Shown here piece after piece: positions 8,847 through 19,097 of a stretch of DNA of 64,000 nucleotides. The stretch is from assembly GCF_900103845.1 (NCBI RefSeq), contig NZ_FNIJ01000006.1, positions 186,001 to 250,000 on the forward strand. The letters run 5' to 3'. The notes under the pieces are model-generated. The model was not told where the DNA came from. It saw nothing but the letters and a program-made list of their open reading frames with translations, and did not search any database. The stretch comes from Pseudomonas jinjuensis. GTDB lineage: Bacteria > Pseudomonadota > Gammaproteobacteria > Pseudomonadales > Pseudomonadaceae. Position 1 is the first letter of the stretch. Every line of letters begins with the position of its first letter. The position numbers and the translations under genes were made by a program.

Positions 8847-8960
8847 GGTTCCACTCGGCGGGTTGGCAAAGGCATAACCTTAACCTGCCGGCGCCCGGTT
8901 TTCCCGCCCCCGCGCGGCGCACTTGCTAATCTGCTGCGAAGGCACAGCAAGGCATTCCCC

Positions 8961-10460
<1,500 letters not shown>

Positions 10461-10502
10461 GGCGGGCGAAACCCGCCGCAGCCATCGGAGGTAATCCGCC
10501 AC

Positions 10503-11261
10503 ATGGTCAGCGCCACCTTCCGCTTCTACGAGGAACTCAACGACTTCCTCCCGCTGGAACGCCGTCGCCGCGCCTTCACCTGCGACTGCGCGCGGGCGGC
10601 GACGGTCAAGCACATGATCGAGGCGCTGGGCGTGCCGCATACCGAAGTGGAACTGGTGCTGGTGCAGGGCGAGTCGGTGGATTTCGGCCACCTGCTGCGC
10701 GATGGCGATCGCGTCGCCGTCTATCCCAAGTTCGAGGCGCTGGACATCACCCCGCTGCTGCGCGTGCGCGAACGGCCGCTGCGCCGCCTGCGCTTCGTCG
10801 CCGACGCGCACCTCGGCGGGCTCGCCCGGCTGCTGCGCATGAGCGGCTTCGACACCCTCTACGACAACCACTTCGAGGACGAACGGATCGCCGTCCTCGC
10901 CCAGCAGCAGGGACGCATCGTGCTCACCCGCGACCGCGAGCTGCTGAAGCGCAGGATCATCACCCACGGCTGCTTCGTCCACGCGCTGAAGCCGGCGCAG
11001 CAGCTGCGCGAGATGTTCGAGCGCCTGGACCTCAGCCGCAGCGCGCGACCGTTCAGCCTGTGCCTGAACTGCAACCTGCCGCTGCGCGAAATCGACAAGG
11101 CGGAAATCCTCGAACGCCTGCCGCCAATGGTTCGCGGCTGCTACGAGCGCTTCCTCACCTGCGACGCCTGCCAGGGCCTGTACTGGGAAGGCAGCCACTG
11201 GCGCAGCATGCGCGCCCTGCTCGCCCCGCTAATGGAGCCGCCGAACGAGGAACGCCGATGA
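10503..11261 (+). CDS. Mut7-C RNase-domain protein with N-terminal ubiquitin-like domain
   Basis: A 252-residue protein in two parts. Residues about 1-85 form a MoaD/ThiS/ubiquitin-like domain ([35 protein letters not shown]). Residues about 95-240 form the Mut7-C PIN-like domain, with conserved acidic positions ([30 protein letters not shown]) and a C-terminal zinc ribbon made by CLNCN and CDACQ. Family members are predicted RNases; the activity is not experimentally defined for most. Its stop overlaps the glpR start (ATGA), so it is co-translated with the glycerol repressor. That position between glpK and glpR is unusual. Confidence 0.85.
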   Translation: MVSATFRFYEELNDFLPLERRRRAFTCDCARAATVKHMIEALGVPHTEVELVLVQGESVDFGHLLRDGDRVAVYPKFEALDITPLLRVRERPLRRLRFVADAHLGGLARLLRMSGFDTLYDNHFEDERIAVLAQQQGRIVLTRDRELLKRRIITHGCFVHALKPAQQLREMFERLDLSRSARPFSLCLNCNLPLREIDKAEILERLPPMVRGCYERFLTCDACQGLYWEGSHWRSMRALLAPLMEPPNEERR

Positions 11262-12013
11262 ACCTGCCCGAGCGCCAGCAGAACATCCTCGACCTCGTGC
11301 GCGAGCGCGGCTACCTGAGCATCGACGAGCTGGCCCGGCGCTTCGCCGTCACCCCGCAGACCATCCGCCGCGACATCAACCAGCTCGCCGAACTCAACCT
11401 GCTGCGCCGCTACCACGGCGGCGCGGCCTACGATTCGAGCATCCAGAACACCGCCTACGACACCCGCGCCGACCAGATGCGCGAGGAGAAGCGCCGCATC
11501 GCCGAAGCCGTCGCCGCGCAGATCCCGGACAACGCCTCGCTGTTCATCAACATCGGCACCACCACCGAAGCCATCGCCCGCGCCCTGCTCGGCCACCGCC
11601 ACCTGAAGATCATCACCAACAACCTTCACGTGGCGGCGATCCTCGCCGGCAAGGACGACTTCGAAGTGCTGGTGGCCGGCGGCACGGTGCGCGGCGACGG
11701 CGGCGTGGTCGGCCCGGCGACGGTGGACTTCATCCAGCAGTTCCGCGCCGACTTCGCGGTGATCGGCATCAGCGGCATCGACGAGGACGGCAGCCTGCTG
11801 GACTTCGATTACCTGGAGGTGCGCGTCTCCCGGGCGATCATCGCCCACGCCCGCCAGGTCTTCCTCGCCGCCGACTCCAGCAAGTTCGGACGCAGCGCCA
11901 TGGTGCACCTGGGGCCGATCTCGCTGGTCAACCGCCTGTTCACCGACAGCCCGCCGCCGGCTTCGGTGTCGCGGCTGCTGATCAGGCACAAGGTGCATCT
12001 CGAGGTAGTCTGA
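11258..12013 (+). CDS. glpR: glycerol-3-phosphate regulon repressor, DeoR family
   Basis: A 251-residue DeoR-type repressor. The N-terminal winged helix-turn-helix reads [20 protein letters not shown], with TIRRDINQL as the recognition part. The C-terminal sugar-phosphate sensor domain contains [13 protein letters not shown] and [15 protein letters not shown]. It represses glycerol catabolic genes and is released by glycerol 3-phosphate. The ATG at 11258 overlaps the stop of the Mut7-C gene. glpD follows after a 370-bp gap filled with repeats and carrying a candidate operator. Confidence 0.95.
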   Translation: MNLPERQQNILDLVRERGYLSIDELARRFAVTPQTIRRDINQLAELNLLRRYHGGAAYDSSIQNTAYDTRADQMREEKRRIAEAVAAQIPDNASLFINIGTTTEAIARALLGHRHLKIITNNLHVAAILAGKDDFEVLVAGGTVRGDGGVVGPATVDFIQQFRADFAVIGISGIDEDGSLLDFDYLEVRVSRAIIAHARQVFLAADSSKFGRSAMVHLGPISLVNRLFTDSPPPASVSRLLIRHKVHLEVV

Positions 12014-12028
12014 GAGACGTTGCGCTCT

Positions 12029-12114
12029 CGTAGGGTGGATCACGCTCCATCGATCCACCATTCCTGCGTGCCGAAGCCAGGATGGTGGATGGAAAAGCGC
12101 CATCCACCCTACGA
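12029..12114. repeat. long inverted repeat, CGTAGGGTGGAT type
   Basis: The arm CGTAGGGTGGATCACGC at 12029 is answered by GCCATCCACCCTACGA ending at 12114; the interior contains GATCCACCAT and ATGGTGGAT, giving nested pairing. It would fold into a long hairpin just after glpR and may act as a transcript terminator or 3-prime end stabiliser, but there is no T-run. A related fragment (ATGGTGGATGAAAAG) occurs near 7361. Confidence 0.75.
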
Positions 12115-12141
12115 ATCCTGCGGGCGCGGAGCACGCATTTT

Positions 12142-12208
12142 CGTAGGAGCGGGCCATGCCCGCGACAATCCGCAATGCCATTCGGGTCGCGGGCATGGCC
12201 CGCCTACA
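12142..12208. repeat. REP pair (REPIN-like), GTAGGAGCGGGCCATGCCCGCG type
   Basis: Two head-to-head palindromes: CGTAGGAGCGGGCCATGCCC starting at 12142, and GTCGCGGGCATGGCCCGCCT starting at 12186. This second Pseudomonas REP family differs from the AGCTTGCT type at the palindrome centre. A single GGTTCCCACGCGGGAGCGTG element follows at about 12242-12269. The gap 12014-12383 holds only these repeats and the glpD control region. Confidence 0.85.
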
Positions 12209-12334
12209 ATGCCCCCGACCACCGCGTAGAGATTTTCCTATGGTTCCCACGCGGGAGCGTGGGAACGATGAATGCCCCCACCGCGCGGATATTTCTGACG
12301 AACAACCCACAAGCGTCATACAACCGGGCTAAGC

Positions 12335-12373
12335 TTTTCGTATTCGAACAGATGCCGTTCATTTTTGTTCAGG
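12335..12373 (+). promoter_or_regulatory. candidate GlpR operator region upstream of glpD
   Basis: The sequence TTTTCGTATTCGAACA at 12335-12350, with the palindrome TTCGAA at 12343-12348, is followed by CGTTCATTTTTGTTCA at 12356-12371. These AT-rich TTCG/GTTCA repeats stand out from the GC-rich surroundings and lie just before the glpD start. GlpR control of glpD is established in Pseudomonas; the assignment of these repeats as the operator is inference. Confidence 0.4.
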
Positions 12374-12383
12374 GGGTGGCCAG

Positions 12384-13922
12384 ATGGGCAGCAACAATCA
12401 TTCCACCCCAGTGGCCGAAATCTACGACCTCGCCGTGGTCGGCGGCGGCATCAACGGCGTGGGCATCGCGGCGGATGCCGCCGGGCGCGGGCTTTCCGTG
12501 TTCCTTTGCGAAAAGGACGACCTCGCCAGCCATACCTCTTCCGCCAGCAGCAAGCTGATCCACGGCGGCCTGCGCTATCTGGAACACCGCGAACTGCGCC
12601 TGGTGCGCGAATCCCTCGCCGAGCGCGAAGTCCTGCTGAACAAGGCGCCGCACATCGTCCGGCCGATGCGCTTCGTCCTGCCGCACCAGCCGCACCTGCG
12701 CCCGGCATGGATGATCCGCGCCGGGCTGTTCCTCTACGACCACCTGGGCAAGCGCGAGAAGCTGCCGGCTTCGCGCAGCCTGAAGTTCGGCGCCGGCAGT
12801 CCGCTCAAGCCGGAAATCCGCCGCGGCTTCGAGTATTCCGACTGCGCCGTGGACGACGCCCGGTTGGTGGTGCTCAACGCCATCAGCGCCCGCGAGCACG
12901 GCGCGCATATCCACCCGCGCACCCGCTGCGTCAGCGCGCGGCGCAGCAAGGGGTTGTGGCACCTGCACCTGGAGCGCGACGACGGCAGCCTGTACTCGAT
13001 CCGCGCCCATGCGCTGGTCAATGCCGCCGGTCCCTGGGTCAGCCGCTTCCTGCGCGACAACCTGAAACACCCGTCGCCCAGGAACATCCGCCTGGTGCAG
13101 GGCAGCCACCTGATCGTGCCGCGCCTGTACGACGGCGAGCATGCCTACATCCTGCAGAACGAGGACCGCCGCGTCGTCTTCACCATTCCCTACCTGGAGC
13201 GCTTCACCCTGATCGGCACCACCGACCGCGACTACCACGGCGATCCGGACCGGGTGGAGATCAGCGCGGAGGAAACCGACTACCTGCTGGCGGTGGTCAA
13301 TGCGCACTTCAAGCGCCCGCTCGGCCGCGACGACATCCTGCACAGCTATTCCGGCGTGCGGCCGCTGCTCGACGACGAGGTGCAGGACCTGTCGGCGATC
13401 ACCCGCGACTACAGCCTCGCCCTGGAGGGCGCTCCCGGCGAGTCACCGCTGCTGTCGGTGTTCGGCGGCAAGCTGACCACCTACCGCAAGCTCGCCGAAG
13501 CCGCGCTGGCACTGCTCGCCCCACACTTCTCCGGGCGCATGGGGCCGGCCTGGACCGCCAGCGCTCCGCTGCCCGGCGGCGAAGGGATGGGCGACCCGGG
13601 AGCCCTGGCAGCGCAATTGCTGGAACGCTTCGCCTGGCTCGACCCCGCCCTCGCCCGGCGCTGGGCCGGCAGCTACGGCAGCCGCGCGTGGCGCCTGCTG
13701 GAGAGTGTCCGCGAACCCGCCGACCTCGGCGAACGGCTGGGCAAGGGACTGTATGCGCGGGAGGTCGATTACCTCTGCAAGGAAGAATGGGCACGGGACG
13801 CCGAGGACATCCTCTGGCGCCGCAGCAAGCTGGGACTGCTGCTCAGCCCCGCCGAGAAGCGCCGGCTGATCCAGTACCTGCACAACGAGCATCCGCACCG
13901 CCCAAAGATGCGTGCGGCGTGA
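12384..13922 (+). CDS. glpD: aerobic glycerol-3-phosphate dehydrogenase
   Basis: Oxidises sn-glycerol 3-phosphate to dihydroxyacetone phosphate at the inner membrane, passing electrons to quinone. The 512-residue flavoprotein has the Rossmann FAD site YDLAVVGGGINGVGIAADAA near residues 14-33, the substrate-side SSASSKLIHGGLRYLE, and the second glycine/arginine site YSGVRPLLDD; all fit GlpD. The ATG at 12384 follows a GGGGG stretch. It ends 12 bp before the convergent end of the PAS regulator gene. It works with glpK to feed glycerol into glycolysis and is expected to be GlpR-repressed. Confidence 0.97.
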   Translation: MGSNNHSTPVAEIYDLAVVGGGINGVGIAADAAGRGLSVFLCEKDDLASHTSSASSKLIHGGLRYLEHRELRLVRESLAEREVLLNKAPHIVRPMRFVLPHQPHLRPAWMIRAGLFLYDHLGKREKLPASRSLKFGAGSPLKPEIRRGFEYSDCAVDDARLVVLNAISAREHGAHIHPRTRCVSARRSKGLWHLHLERDDGSLYSIRAHALVNAAGPWVSRFLRDNLKHPSPRNIRLVQGSHLIVPRLYDGEHAYILQNEDRRVVFTIPYLERFTLIGTTDRDYHGDPDRVEISAEETDYLLAVVNAHFKRPLGRDDILHSYSGVRPLLDDEVQDLSAITRDYSLALEGAPGESPLLSVFGGKLTTYRKLAEAALALLAPHFSGRMGPAWTASAPLPGGEGMGDPGALAAQLLERFAWLDPALARRWAGSYGSRAWRLLESVREPADLGERLGKGLYAREVDYLCKEEWARDAEDILWRRSKLGLLLSPAEKRRLIQYLHNEHPHRPKMRAA

Positions 13923-13934
13923 ATCCGTAGGTGG

Positions 13935-15032
13935 TCAGTCCGTGGATACGCCCGCACGGCCGAGACGTGCTTCCAGCTCGGCGATGCGCGCCTGCAGGCG
14001 TTCGCGTTCGACGCGGGCCGAGCTGACGTCCTCGAACACGCTGATCAGGTGTTCCGGCCGACCGTCCTGGCGGCGGCGCTGCAGGGTGGTCTTGGCGCGT
14101 ACCCAGACATAGCCGCCATCCTTGCGGCGGAAGCGTTTCTCCACCACGTAGCGGTCGATCTCGCCGGCCAGCAGGCGTTGCAGGTGCTGCATGTTCACCG
14201 CCAGGTCGTCCGGGTGGGTGAGGTCCTGGAAGGTCATGCGGTACAGCTCCTCGGCGCTGTAGCCGAGCAGTTCGCAGAGGCTGTCGTTGACCCGCAGCCA
14301 GCCGCCGTCCAGGCCGATGTAGGCCATGGCGCCGAAGGCCAGCTCGAAGATCGCGCGGAAGCGTTCCTCGCTGTTGCGCAGTTCTTCCTCGGCGGTCATC
14401 CGCGCGGTGTTGTCCATGCTGATGCCGACCATCTTCACCGAGCGTCCGGCGCTGTCCTTGACAACGCTGGCGCGCGAGGAAATCCAGCGCATCTCGCCAT
14501 CCGGGCGGAAGATGCGGAAGTCGTACTCGCTGCTGCTGCCGCTGGCGATGGTGCGGTCGTACATCGCCTTCATGGCCTCGATGTCTTCCGCCGGCAGGTG
14601 CGGCCAGAAGTCCTCGTTGCGGTTCACCGGCCAGCCGTAGACCTCCTCGACGTTCGGCGAGTAGGTGACTTCGTCGGTGATCAGGTTCCACTCCCAGGTG
14701 ACGATGCGCGCGTTCTCCTGGGCCAGCTTCATGCGCGCCTCGCTTTCCATGATCTCGGCGGTGTAGCGGCGGCGCACGTCGGTCATCGGCAGCTCGACCA
14801 CCTCGGCGTCCTGCACGTCGCGCAGGGCTTCCTCGCCGTAGCGCAGCCAGATCCAGTTGACCTTGAGGAAGTCGGCCAGCTTGCGCAGGTTGTCGTAGTC
14901 GATCTCGCCGCCGCGGGTCCACTTGTGCACGGCGGTGCGCGAGATACCCAGCGCTGTACCGACGGCCTGGAGGGTCAGCTTGTGGTGTTCGAGCAGTTCC
15001 TTGAGGCGAAAGGCGAAGCTGTTTTCCGTCAT
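13935..15032 (-). CDS. XRE-type helix-turn-helix protein with two PAS domains
   Basis: A 365-residue sensor-regulator. Residues about 8-60 form a Cro/C1-like HTH (LKELLEHHKLTLQAVGTALG, then ISRTAVHKWTRGGEI). Two PAS_3-type modules follow: about 105-215 (TWEWNLITDEVTYSPNVEEV, then YDFRIFRPDGEMRWISSRA) and about 225-345 (FELAFGAMAYIGLDGGWLRV, then EKRFRRKDGGYVWVRAKTTL). A short C-terminal coiled coil (RERLQARIAELEARLG) could dimerise it. There is no kinase, GGDEF or EAL domain, so it is a one-component regulator with PAS sensing, an uncommon combination. It lies downstream of cntB on the same strand after a repeat patch. The ATG at 15032 was chosen; one at 15074 is possible. Its signal and targets are unknown. 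Confidence 0.75.
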   Translation of the reverse strand: MTENSFAFRLKELLEHHKLTLQAVGTALGISRTAVHKWTRGGEIDYDNLRKLADFLKVNWIWLRYGEEALRDVQDAEVVELPMTDVRRRYTAEIMESEARMKLAQENARIVTWEWNLITDEVTYSPNVEEVYGWPVNRNEDFWPHLPAEDIEAMKAMYDRTIASGSSSEYDFRIFRPDGEMRWISSRASVVKDSAGRSVKMVGISMDNTARMTAEEELRNSEERFRAIFELAFGAMAYIGLDGGWLRVNDSLCELLGYSAEELYRMTFQDLTHPDDLAVNMQHLQRLLAGEIDRYVVEKRFRRKDGGYVWVRAKTTLQRRRQDGRPEHLISVFEDVSSARVERERLQARIAELEARLGRAGVSTD

Positions 15033-15164
15033 GATGCGGCCCACGTCCGTGATTGCTGGGGTCGGAGTATACATGGGGCGTTAACCTGTGGATAACGGAA
15101 AACCGATGGTGGGATGCAGCAGCCGTATGGTGAATGAAGCGGAACGCTTCATCCACCGTTCGGG

Positions 15165-15272
15165 GGGCGTGGCGGATAACGCTGGCGCGTTATGCGCCCT
15201 ACCCGGGCATTCCAGCGATACCGTGTAGGAGCGGGCCATGCCCGCGACTCGCGCGCATGGCGCGCTCCTACA
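15165..15272. repeat. GCGGATAACGCTGGCGCGTTATGC element plus a REP pair
   Basis: GATAACGCTGGCGCGTTATG near 15174-15193, followed by CGCCCTAC, is a palindrome-centred repeat that recurs at 44264-44294 with compensating base changes (GATGACGC...GCGTCATG). Next comes TGTAGGAGCGGGCCATGCCC at 15234 and the inverted CGCGCATGGCGCGCTCCTAC near 15252-15271, a REP pair. The compensatory changes indicate the hairpin is what is conserved. Confidence 0.8.
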
Positions 15273-15281
15273 AAAGCGCGC

Positions 15282-16253
15282 TTACAGATCCAGCACCAAG
15301 CGCGCCGTCCTGGCCCGCGATACGCAGACCATGATGGTCTGCTGCGAAGCCTTCTCGTCGTCGGAGAGGTACTGGTCGAAGTGGTCCGCCTCGCCTTCGA
15401 GGATGCGCGTCTCGCAGGTGCCGCAGACACCCTCGCGGCACAGGCATTCGACCTTGGCGGCCTTCACGTTCTCGATGGCCTGGAGGATGGTCATGCCCTC
15501 CTCCACCTGCAGTTCGCGGCCGGAGCGGGACAGCACCACGGTGAAGGCGGCGCCGGCGGCCGGGGTGGCGGCGAACTGTTCCCAGTGCACGCGCTCGTCG
15601 GCGATGCCGGCCTGCTTCGCGCCTTCGATCACCGCGTCGATCAGCGGCTTGGGACCGCAGACATAGACATGCGCGGACTCATCCAGGCCGGCGTACAGCG
15701 CCGCCAGGTCGAGCTTGCGGTCCAGGCTGTCGATGTAGAAGTTCACCCGGTGACCGTGCGGACCGTCGGCCAGTTCGCCCTGGAAGGCGCCGTGCTCCGG
15801 GGCGCGGAAGGCATAGTGCAGTTCGTAGTCGGCGCCGTTGGCGCGCAGTTCGTGCATCTGCGACATGAACGGGGTGATGCCGATGCCGCCGGCGATCAGC
15901 ACATGGCGGCCGGCTGCCGGGTCGATGGCGAACATGTTGTTCGGGGTGGAGATGGTCAGCTCGCTGCCGACTTCCACCTGCTGGTGCATGAAGGCGGAGC
16001 CGCCCTTGGACTGTTCCTCAAGACGCACGCCGATCTGGTAGGTACGGGTATCCGCCGGGTCGCTCATCAGCGAGTAGGCGTTGCTGAACTGGCTGCCGTC
16101 GGCGCCCTGCATCTGCACGATCACGTGGCTGCCGCCGGTGAATTCCGGCATCGCCTTCCCGTCGTCGCGCGCCAGGGTGAAGCGCTTGATCAGGGGAGTC
16201 ACTTGTTCCACAGCGGTCACCCGCACGGTGAACATTTCGTATTTGTTAGCCAT
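15282..16253 (-). CDS. cntB: carnitine monooxygenase reductase subunit (CntB/YeaX type)
   Basis: A 323-residue class IA reductase of the phthalate dioxygenase reductase type that passes NAD(P)H electrons to the Rieske component. Order of domains: FMN-binding barrel (SNAYSLMSDPAD), NAD domain (HVLIAGGIGITPFMSQ), and a C-terminal plant-type [2Fe-2S] domain with CLCREGVCGTC and a fourth Cys in MVCVSR. Two ATG codons are adjacent at 16256 and 16253; GAGGTGA places the better spacing at 16253. It is last in the run BCCT-cntA-aldehyde dehydrogenase-cntB. VanB- or GbcB-type reductases are similar in build, but the neighbours (CntA-like oxygenase, BCCT carrier, D-malate dehydrogenase) point to carnitine. 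Confidence 0.85.
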   Translation of the reverse strand: MANKYEMFTVRVTAVEQVTPLIKRFTLARDDGKAMPEFTGGSHVIVQMQGADGSQFSNAYSLMSDPADTRTYQIGVRLEEQSKGGSAFMHQQVEVGSELTISTPNNMFAIDPAAGRHVLIAGGIGITPFMSQMHELRANGADYELHYAFRAPEHGAFQGELADGPHGHRVNFYIDSLDRKLDLAALYAGLDESAHVYVCGPKPLIDAVIEGAKQAGIADERVHWEQFAATPAAGAAFTVVLSRSGRELQVEEGMTILQAIENVKAAKVECLCREGVCGTCETRILEGEADHFDQYLSDDEKASQQTIMVCVSRARTARLVLDL

Positions 16254-16318
16254 CATTCACCTCGGCTTGCAGCAATGGGCGGCCGCTGGTGCCGCCCGCA
16301 GAAAAGCCCCGCGCCGGC

Positions 16319-17767
16319 TCACACCGCCAGGCACAGGTATTTCATTTCCAGATAATCCTCGATGCCGTACTTCGAGCCTTCGCGGCCGAGGCCCGACTGC
16401 TTGACGCCACCGAAGGGCGCGACCTCGTTGGAGATCAGCCCGGTGTTCACGCCGACCATGCCGTACTCCAGCTTCTCGGCGACCTTGAACACACGGCCGA
16501 TGTCGCGGCTGTAGAAGTACGCGGCCAGGCCGTACAGCGTGTCGTTGGCCAGGCGCACCACTTCGTCGTCGGAGGAGAAGCGCACCAGCGCCGCCACCGG
16601 GCCGAAGATTTCTTCCTGCAGCAGTTCCATGCCCGGGCGGATGCCGCCGAGGATGGTCGGTGCGAAGAAATTGCCGCCCAGCGCGTGGCTGTCGCCGCCC
16701 AGCACCAGGTCGGCGCCCTTGGCGACGGCGTCGTCGATCAGGCTGCGCACCTTGCCGACGGCCTTCTCGCTGATCAGCGGACCGATCTGCGTGCCTTCCT
16801 CATTGCCATGGCCGACCTTCAGCTCACGCACGCGCTCGGCGAAGCGCTGGCTGAACTGCTCGTACACGGCGTCGTGCACGTAGAAGCGGTTGACGCAGAC
16901 GCAGGTCTGGCCGGCGTTGCGGTACTTGGCGACCAGCGCACCCTCGACGGCCGCCTCGATGTCAGCGTCGTCGAAGACGATGAACGGAGCGTTGCCGCCC
17001 AGTTCCAGGGAGACCTTCTTGATGGTCTCGGCGCACTGGCCCATCAGCAGGCGGCCGACCGGAGTCGAGCCGGTGAAGGTCAGCTTGCGCACCAGCGGGT
17101 GGCCGGTGAGTTGCGCGCCGATAGCCTGGGCGTCGCCGGTGACCACGCTGAGCACGCCGGCCGGCACGCCGGCGCGATGGGCCAGTTCGACCAGCGCCAG
17201 GGCGGAGAACGGAGTCTCGTTGGCCGGCTTGATCACCATGCTGCAGCCGGCGGCCAGTGCCGGGGCGGCCTTGCGGGTGATCATCGCGGCGGGGAAATTC
17301 CACGGCGTGATCGCCGCGCAGACGCCGATGCCCTGCTTGATCACCAGCAGGCGCTTGTCCGCCGCCGGGCTGGGAATCACGTCGCCGTAGATGCGCTTGC
17401 CTTCCTCGGCGAACCACTCGACGAAGGACGCGGCATAGCGGATTTCGCCCAGGGCTTCGTGCAACGGCTTGCCCTGCTCCAGGGTCATCAGCAGCGCCAG
17501 GTCGTTTTCGTTTTCCAGCAGCAGTTCGTACCAGCGGCGCAGGATCTGCGCGCGTTCCTTGGCGGTCCTGGCGCGCCAGCCTTCCAGCGCGGCGTCGGCG
17601 ACCTCGATGGCGCGCACGGTTTCCGCGCCGCCCATCAGCGGCACGCTGCCGAGCAGTTCGCCGTTGGCCGGGTTGGTCACCGGGACGCTGCGGCCGTCAT
17701 CGGCGTCGCACCACTGGCCGGCGATATAGGCCTGCTGGCGGAAGAGGTTGTTGTCTTTCAGATTCAT
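16319..17767 (-). CDS. NAD(P)-dependent aldehyde dehydrogenase, probable malic semialdehyde dehydrogenase
   Basis: A 482-residue aldehyde dehydrogenase of the succinate-semialdehyde dehydrogenase (GabD) branch. Visible motifs: ITPWNFPAAMITRKAAPALA, the cofactor loop TFTGSTPVGRLLM, the catalytic Glu in LELGGNAPFIVF, and the catalytic Cys in NAGQTCVCVNR. Its place between cntA and cntB suggests it oxidises malic semialdehyde, the C4 product released with trimethylamine when carnitine is hydroxylated, to malate. That role is inferred from operon position; sequence alone would say succinate semialdehyde dehydrogenase. The ATG at 17767 gives the family-typical N-terminus LFRQQAYIAGQW. About 60 bp separates it from cntA. 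Confidence 0.85.
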   Translation of the reverse strand: MNLKDNNLFRQQAYIAGQWCDADDGRSVPVTNPANGELLGSVPLMGGAETVRAIEVADAALEGWRARTAKERAQILRRWYELLLENENDLALLMTLEQGKPLHEALGEIRYAASFVEWFAEEGKRIYGDVIPSPAADKRLLVIKQGIGVCAAITPWNFPAAMITRKAAPALAAGCSMVIKPANETPFSALALVELAHRAGVPAGVLSVVTGDAQAIGAQLTGHPLVRKLTFTGSTPVGRLLMGQCAETIKKVSLELGGNAPFIVFDDADIEAAVEGALVAKYRNAGQTCVCVNRFYVHDAVYEQFSQRFAERVRELKVGHGNEEGTQIGPLISEKAVGKVRSLIDDAVAKGADLVLGGDSHALGGNFFAPTILGGIRPGMELLQEEIFGPVAALVRFSSDDEVVRLANDTLYGLAAYFYSRDIGRVFKVAEKLEYGMVGVNTGLISNEVAPFGGVKQSGLGREGSKYGIEDYLEMKYLCLAV

Positions 17768-17829
17768 CGCAAGGCACCTGTGTTTCTTCTTCCAGGCCGC
17801 CGACCTCGAAAGGCCGGCGGCTCCTTCAC

Positions 17830-18951
17830 TCAGTCGTCCAGATGGGCGACGGCGATCAGGTTGTGGAAGTGGGCGATGCCGTGCTCGCTGATGCCGCTGC
17901 GCTCCTTGTCCACCATGATCCGGCCCTGGCCGCGGTAGCCGCGGGACTTCAGGCCCTTCTGCACGCTTTCCACCAGACGCAGGTCTTCCGGACGGAACAC
18001 GTCGCGGTACCAGTCGATCAGGGTCTGCTGCTCGGGGGTGATGTCCTTGTTGAGGAAGTAGATGTCGTAGTGCTGCAGGGTGGTTTCCGCATCGACCGGG
18101 AACTCGTAGATCACGGTCATGAAGTTGGCGCCCGGCGGAACGTTGAACATGGTGCACGGCCAGGCCCAGAAGCCGCAGAAGGACGGATCGGTTACCGACT
18201 CATCGACCTTGAAGGACTGCTCGGAGGACTTGGCGATGCCGTACTGCAGGGACCAGTTGCCGTGCAGGGTATGGGTGTACTGGCCGACGTCGACGGAGTC
18301 GGCGAAGCTCGGGTGCGCCGGGCCGCAGTGGTAGCACTCCATGTAGTTGTCGACGATGGATTTCCAGTTGGCCGGGGTCTCGGTGACGAAACGGGCCGCC
18401 AGCTGCAGGTCGTCGATCACCGCGCAGGCCTCGCGCATGCGGGCTTGCAGGCCCGGCAGCTGGTCTTCGACGGAGCCCGCTTGCATGTCCATGTTGATGA
18501 AGATGAAGCCGGCGTATTCCTCGACGCGCAGCGGCACCAGGCCGTACTCGCCCTTGTCGAAGCCCTGCACGGAGTCGCAGTTGCGCACGTGGGTCAGCTC
18601 GCCGTCGAGCTTGAAGGTCCAGGCGTGGTACGGGCAGGCGATCACGTTCTTGGCCTTGCCGCTGCCTTCCAGCAGCTGGTGGCCGCGGTGCGGGCAGACG
18701 TTGTAGAAGGCGCGCAGCACGCTGTCGCGGCCGCGGACGACGATGATGCTTTCGCCGATCACCTCGCGGGTGATGTAGGCGTTGTTCTCGGCCACTTCGC
18801 TGCGGTGGGCGACGCAGATCCAGCTCTTGGCGAAGATCTCTTCCTTCTCGTGCTCGTACACGGCCGGGCTGGTATAGAACTTCGCCGGGATGGTGAAGGC
18901 CTCTTCGGGGTTGGCGCAGAAATCGGCAGGCAGGCGGGTGAATTCGTTCAT
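17830..18951 (-). CDS. cntA: carnitine monooxygenase oxygenase subunit (CntA/YeaW type Rieske protein)
   Basis: A 373-residue Rieske non-heme iron oxygenase that would convert L-carnitine, with O2 and electrons from CntB, to trimethylamine and malic semialdehyde. The Rieske [2Fe-2S] site is CPHRGH and CPYHAW around residues 85-108. The catalytic domain holds the iron-ligand stretch DNYMECYHCGPAHPSF. In it a Glu sits three residues before the first His where most Rieske oxygenases have Asp, as known for CntA-type enzymes. The distal ligand region is NVPPGANFMTV. The start at 18951 has AGGAGA at good spacing. GbcA-type glycine betaine demethylases are the main alternative, but the BCCT, aldehyde and D-malate dehydrogenase neighbours fit the E. 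coli yeaU-V-W-X arrangement. Confidence 0.85.
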   Translation of the reverse strand: MNEFTRLPADFCANPEEAFTIPAKFYTSPAVYEHEKEEIFAKSWICVAHRSEVAENNAYITREVIGESIIVVRGRDSVLRAFYNVCPHRGHQLLEGSGKAKNVIACPYHAWTFKLDGELTHVRNCDSVQGFDKGEYGLVPLRVEEYAGFIFINMDMQAGSVEDQLPGLQARMREACAVIDDLQLAARFVTETPANWKSIVDNYMECYHCGPAHPSFADSVDVGQYTHTLHGNWSLQYGIAKSSEQSFKVDESVTDPSFCGFWAWPCTMFNVPPGANFMTVIYEFPVDAETTLQHYDIYFLNKDITPEQQTLIDWYRDVFRPEDLRLVESVQKGLKSRGYRGQGRIMVDKERSGISEHGIAHFHNLIAVAHLDD

Positions 18952-18999
18952 TGTTGTTTCTCCTGGCTGAGGCACCTTGCGGCGCCCTTATCACTCATC

Positions 19000-19025
19000 A
19001 GTTAACAGGTATCTATTGGTTAACA
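19000..19025. promoter_or_regulatory. candidate operator in front of cntA (copy 1 of a shared 26-bp motif)
   Basis: AGTTAACA at 19000-19007 and GGTTAACA at 19018-19025 are direct repeats 18 bp apart, with ATC and ATT between. The same layout occurs at 20826-20851 upstream of the BCCT gene, with 19 of 26 positions identical including the 11-base block ATTGGTTAACA. It lies 49-74 bp upstream of the cntA start in an AT-rich stretch. Seen directly: the repeat. Inferred: binding by one regulator of both genes. Confidence 0.6.
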
Positions 19026-19097
19026 AGCAGGGCAAAAAAATTTGCCGTGTTCGATCCCGCCCCCACGGCGCAGGGGCGGAATCCGGGACTTCAGGTC

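Noticed and set aside
15282-18951. Assigning the Rieske pair as glycine betaine demethylase GbcAB
   Set aside because: Domain build is the same, but the embedded aldehyde dehydrogenase, CaiT-like carrier and adjacent D-malate dehydrogenase with a DmlR-like regulator match the carnitine arrangement better.
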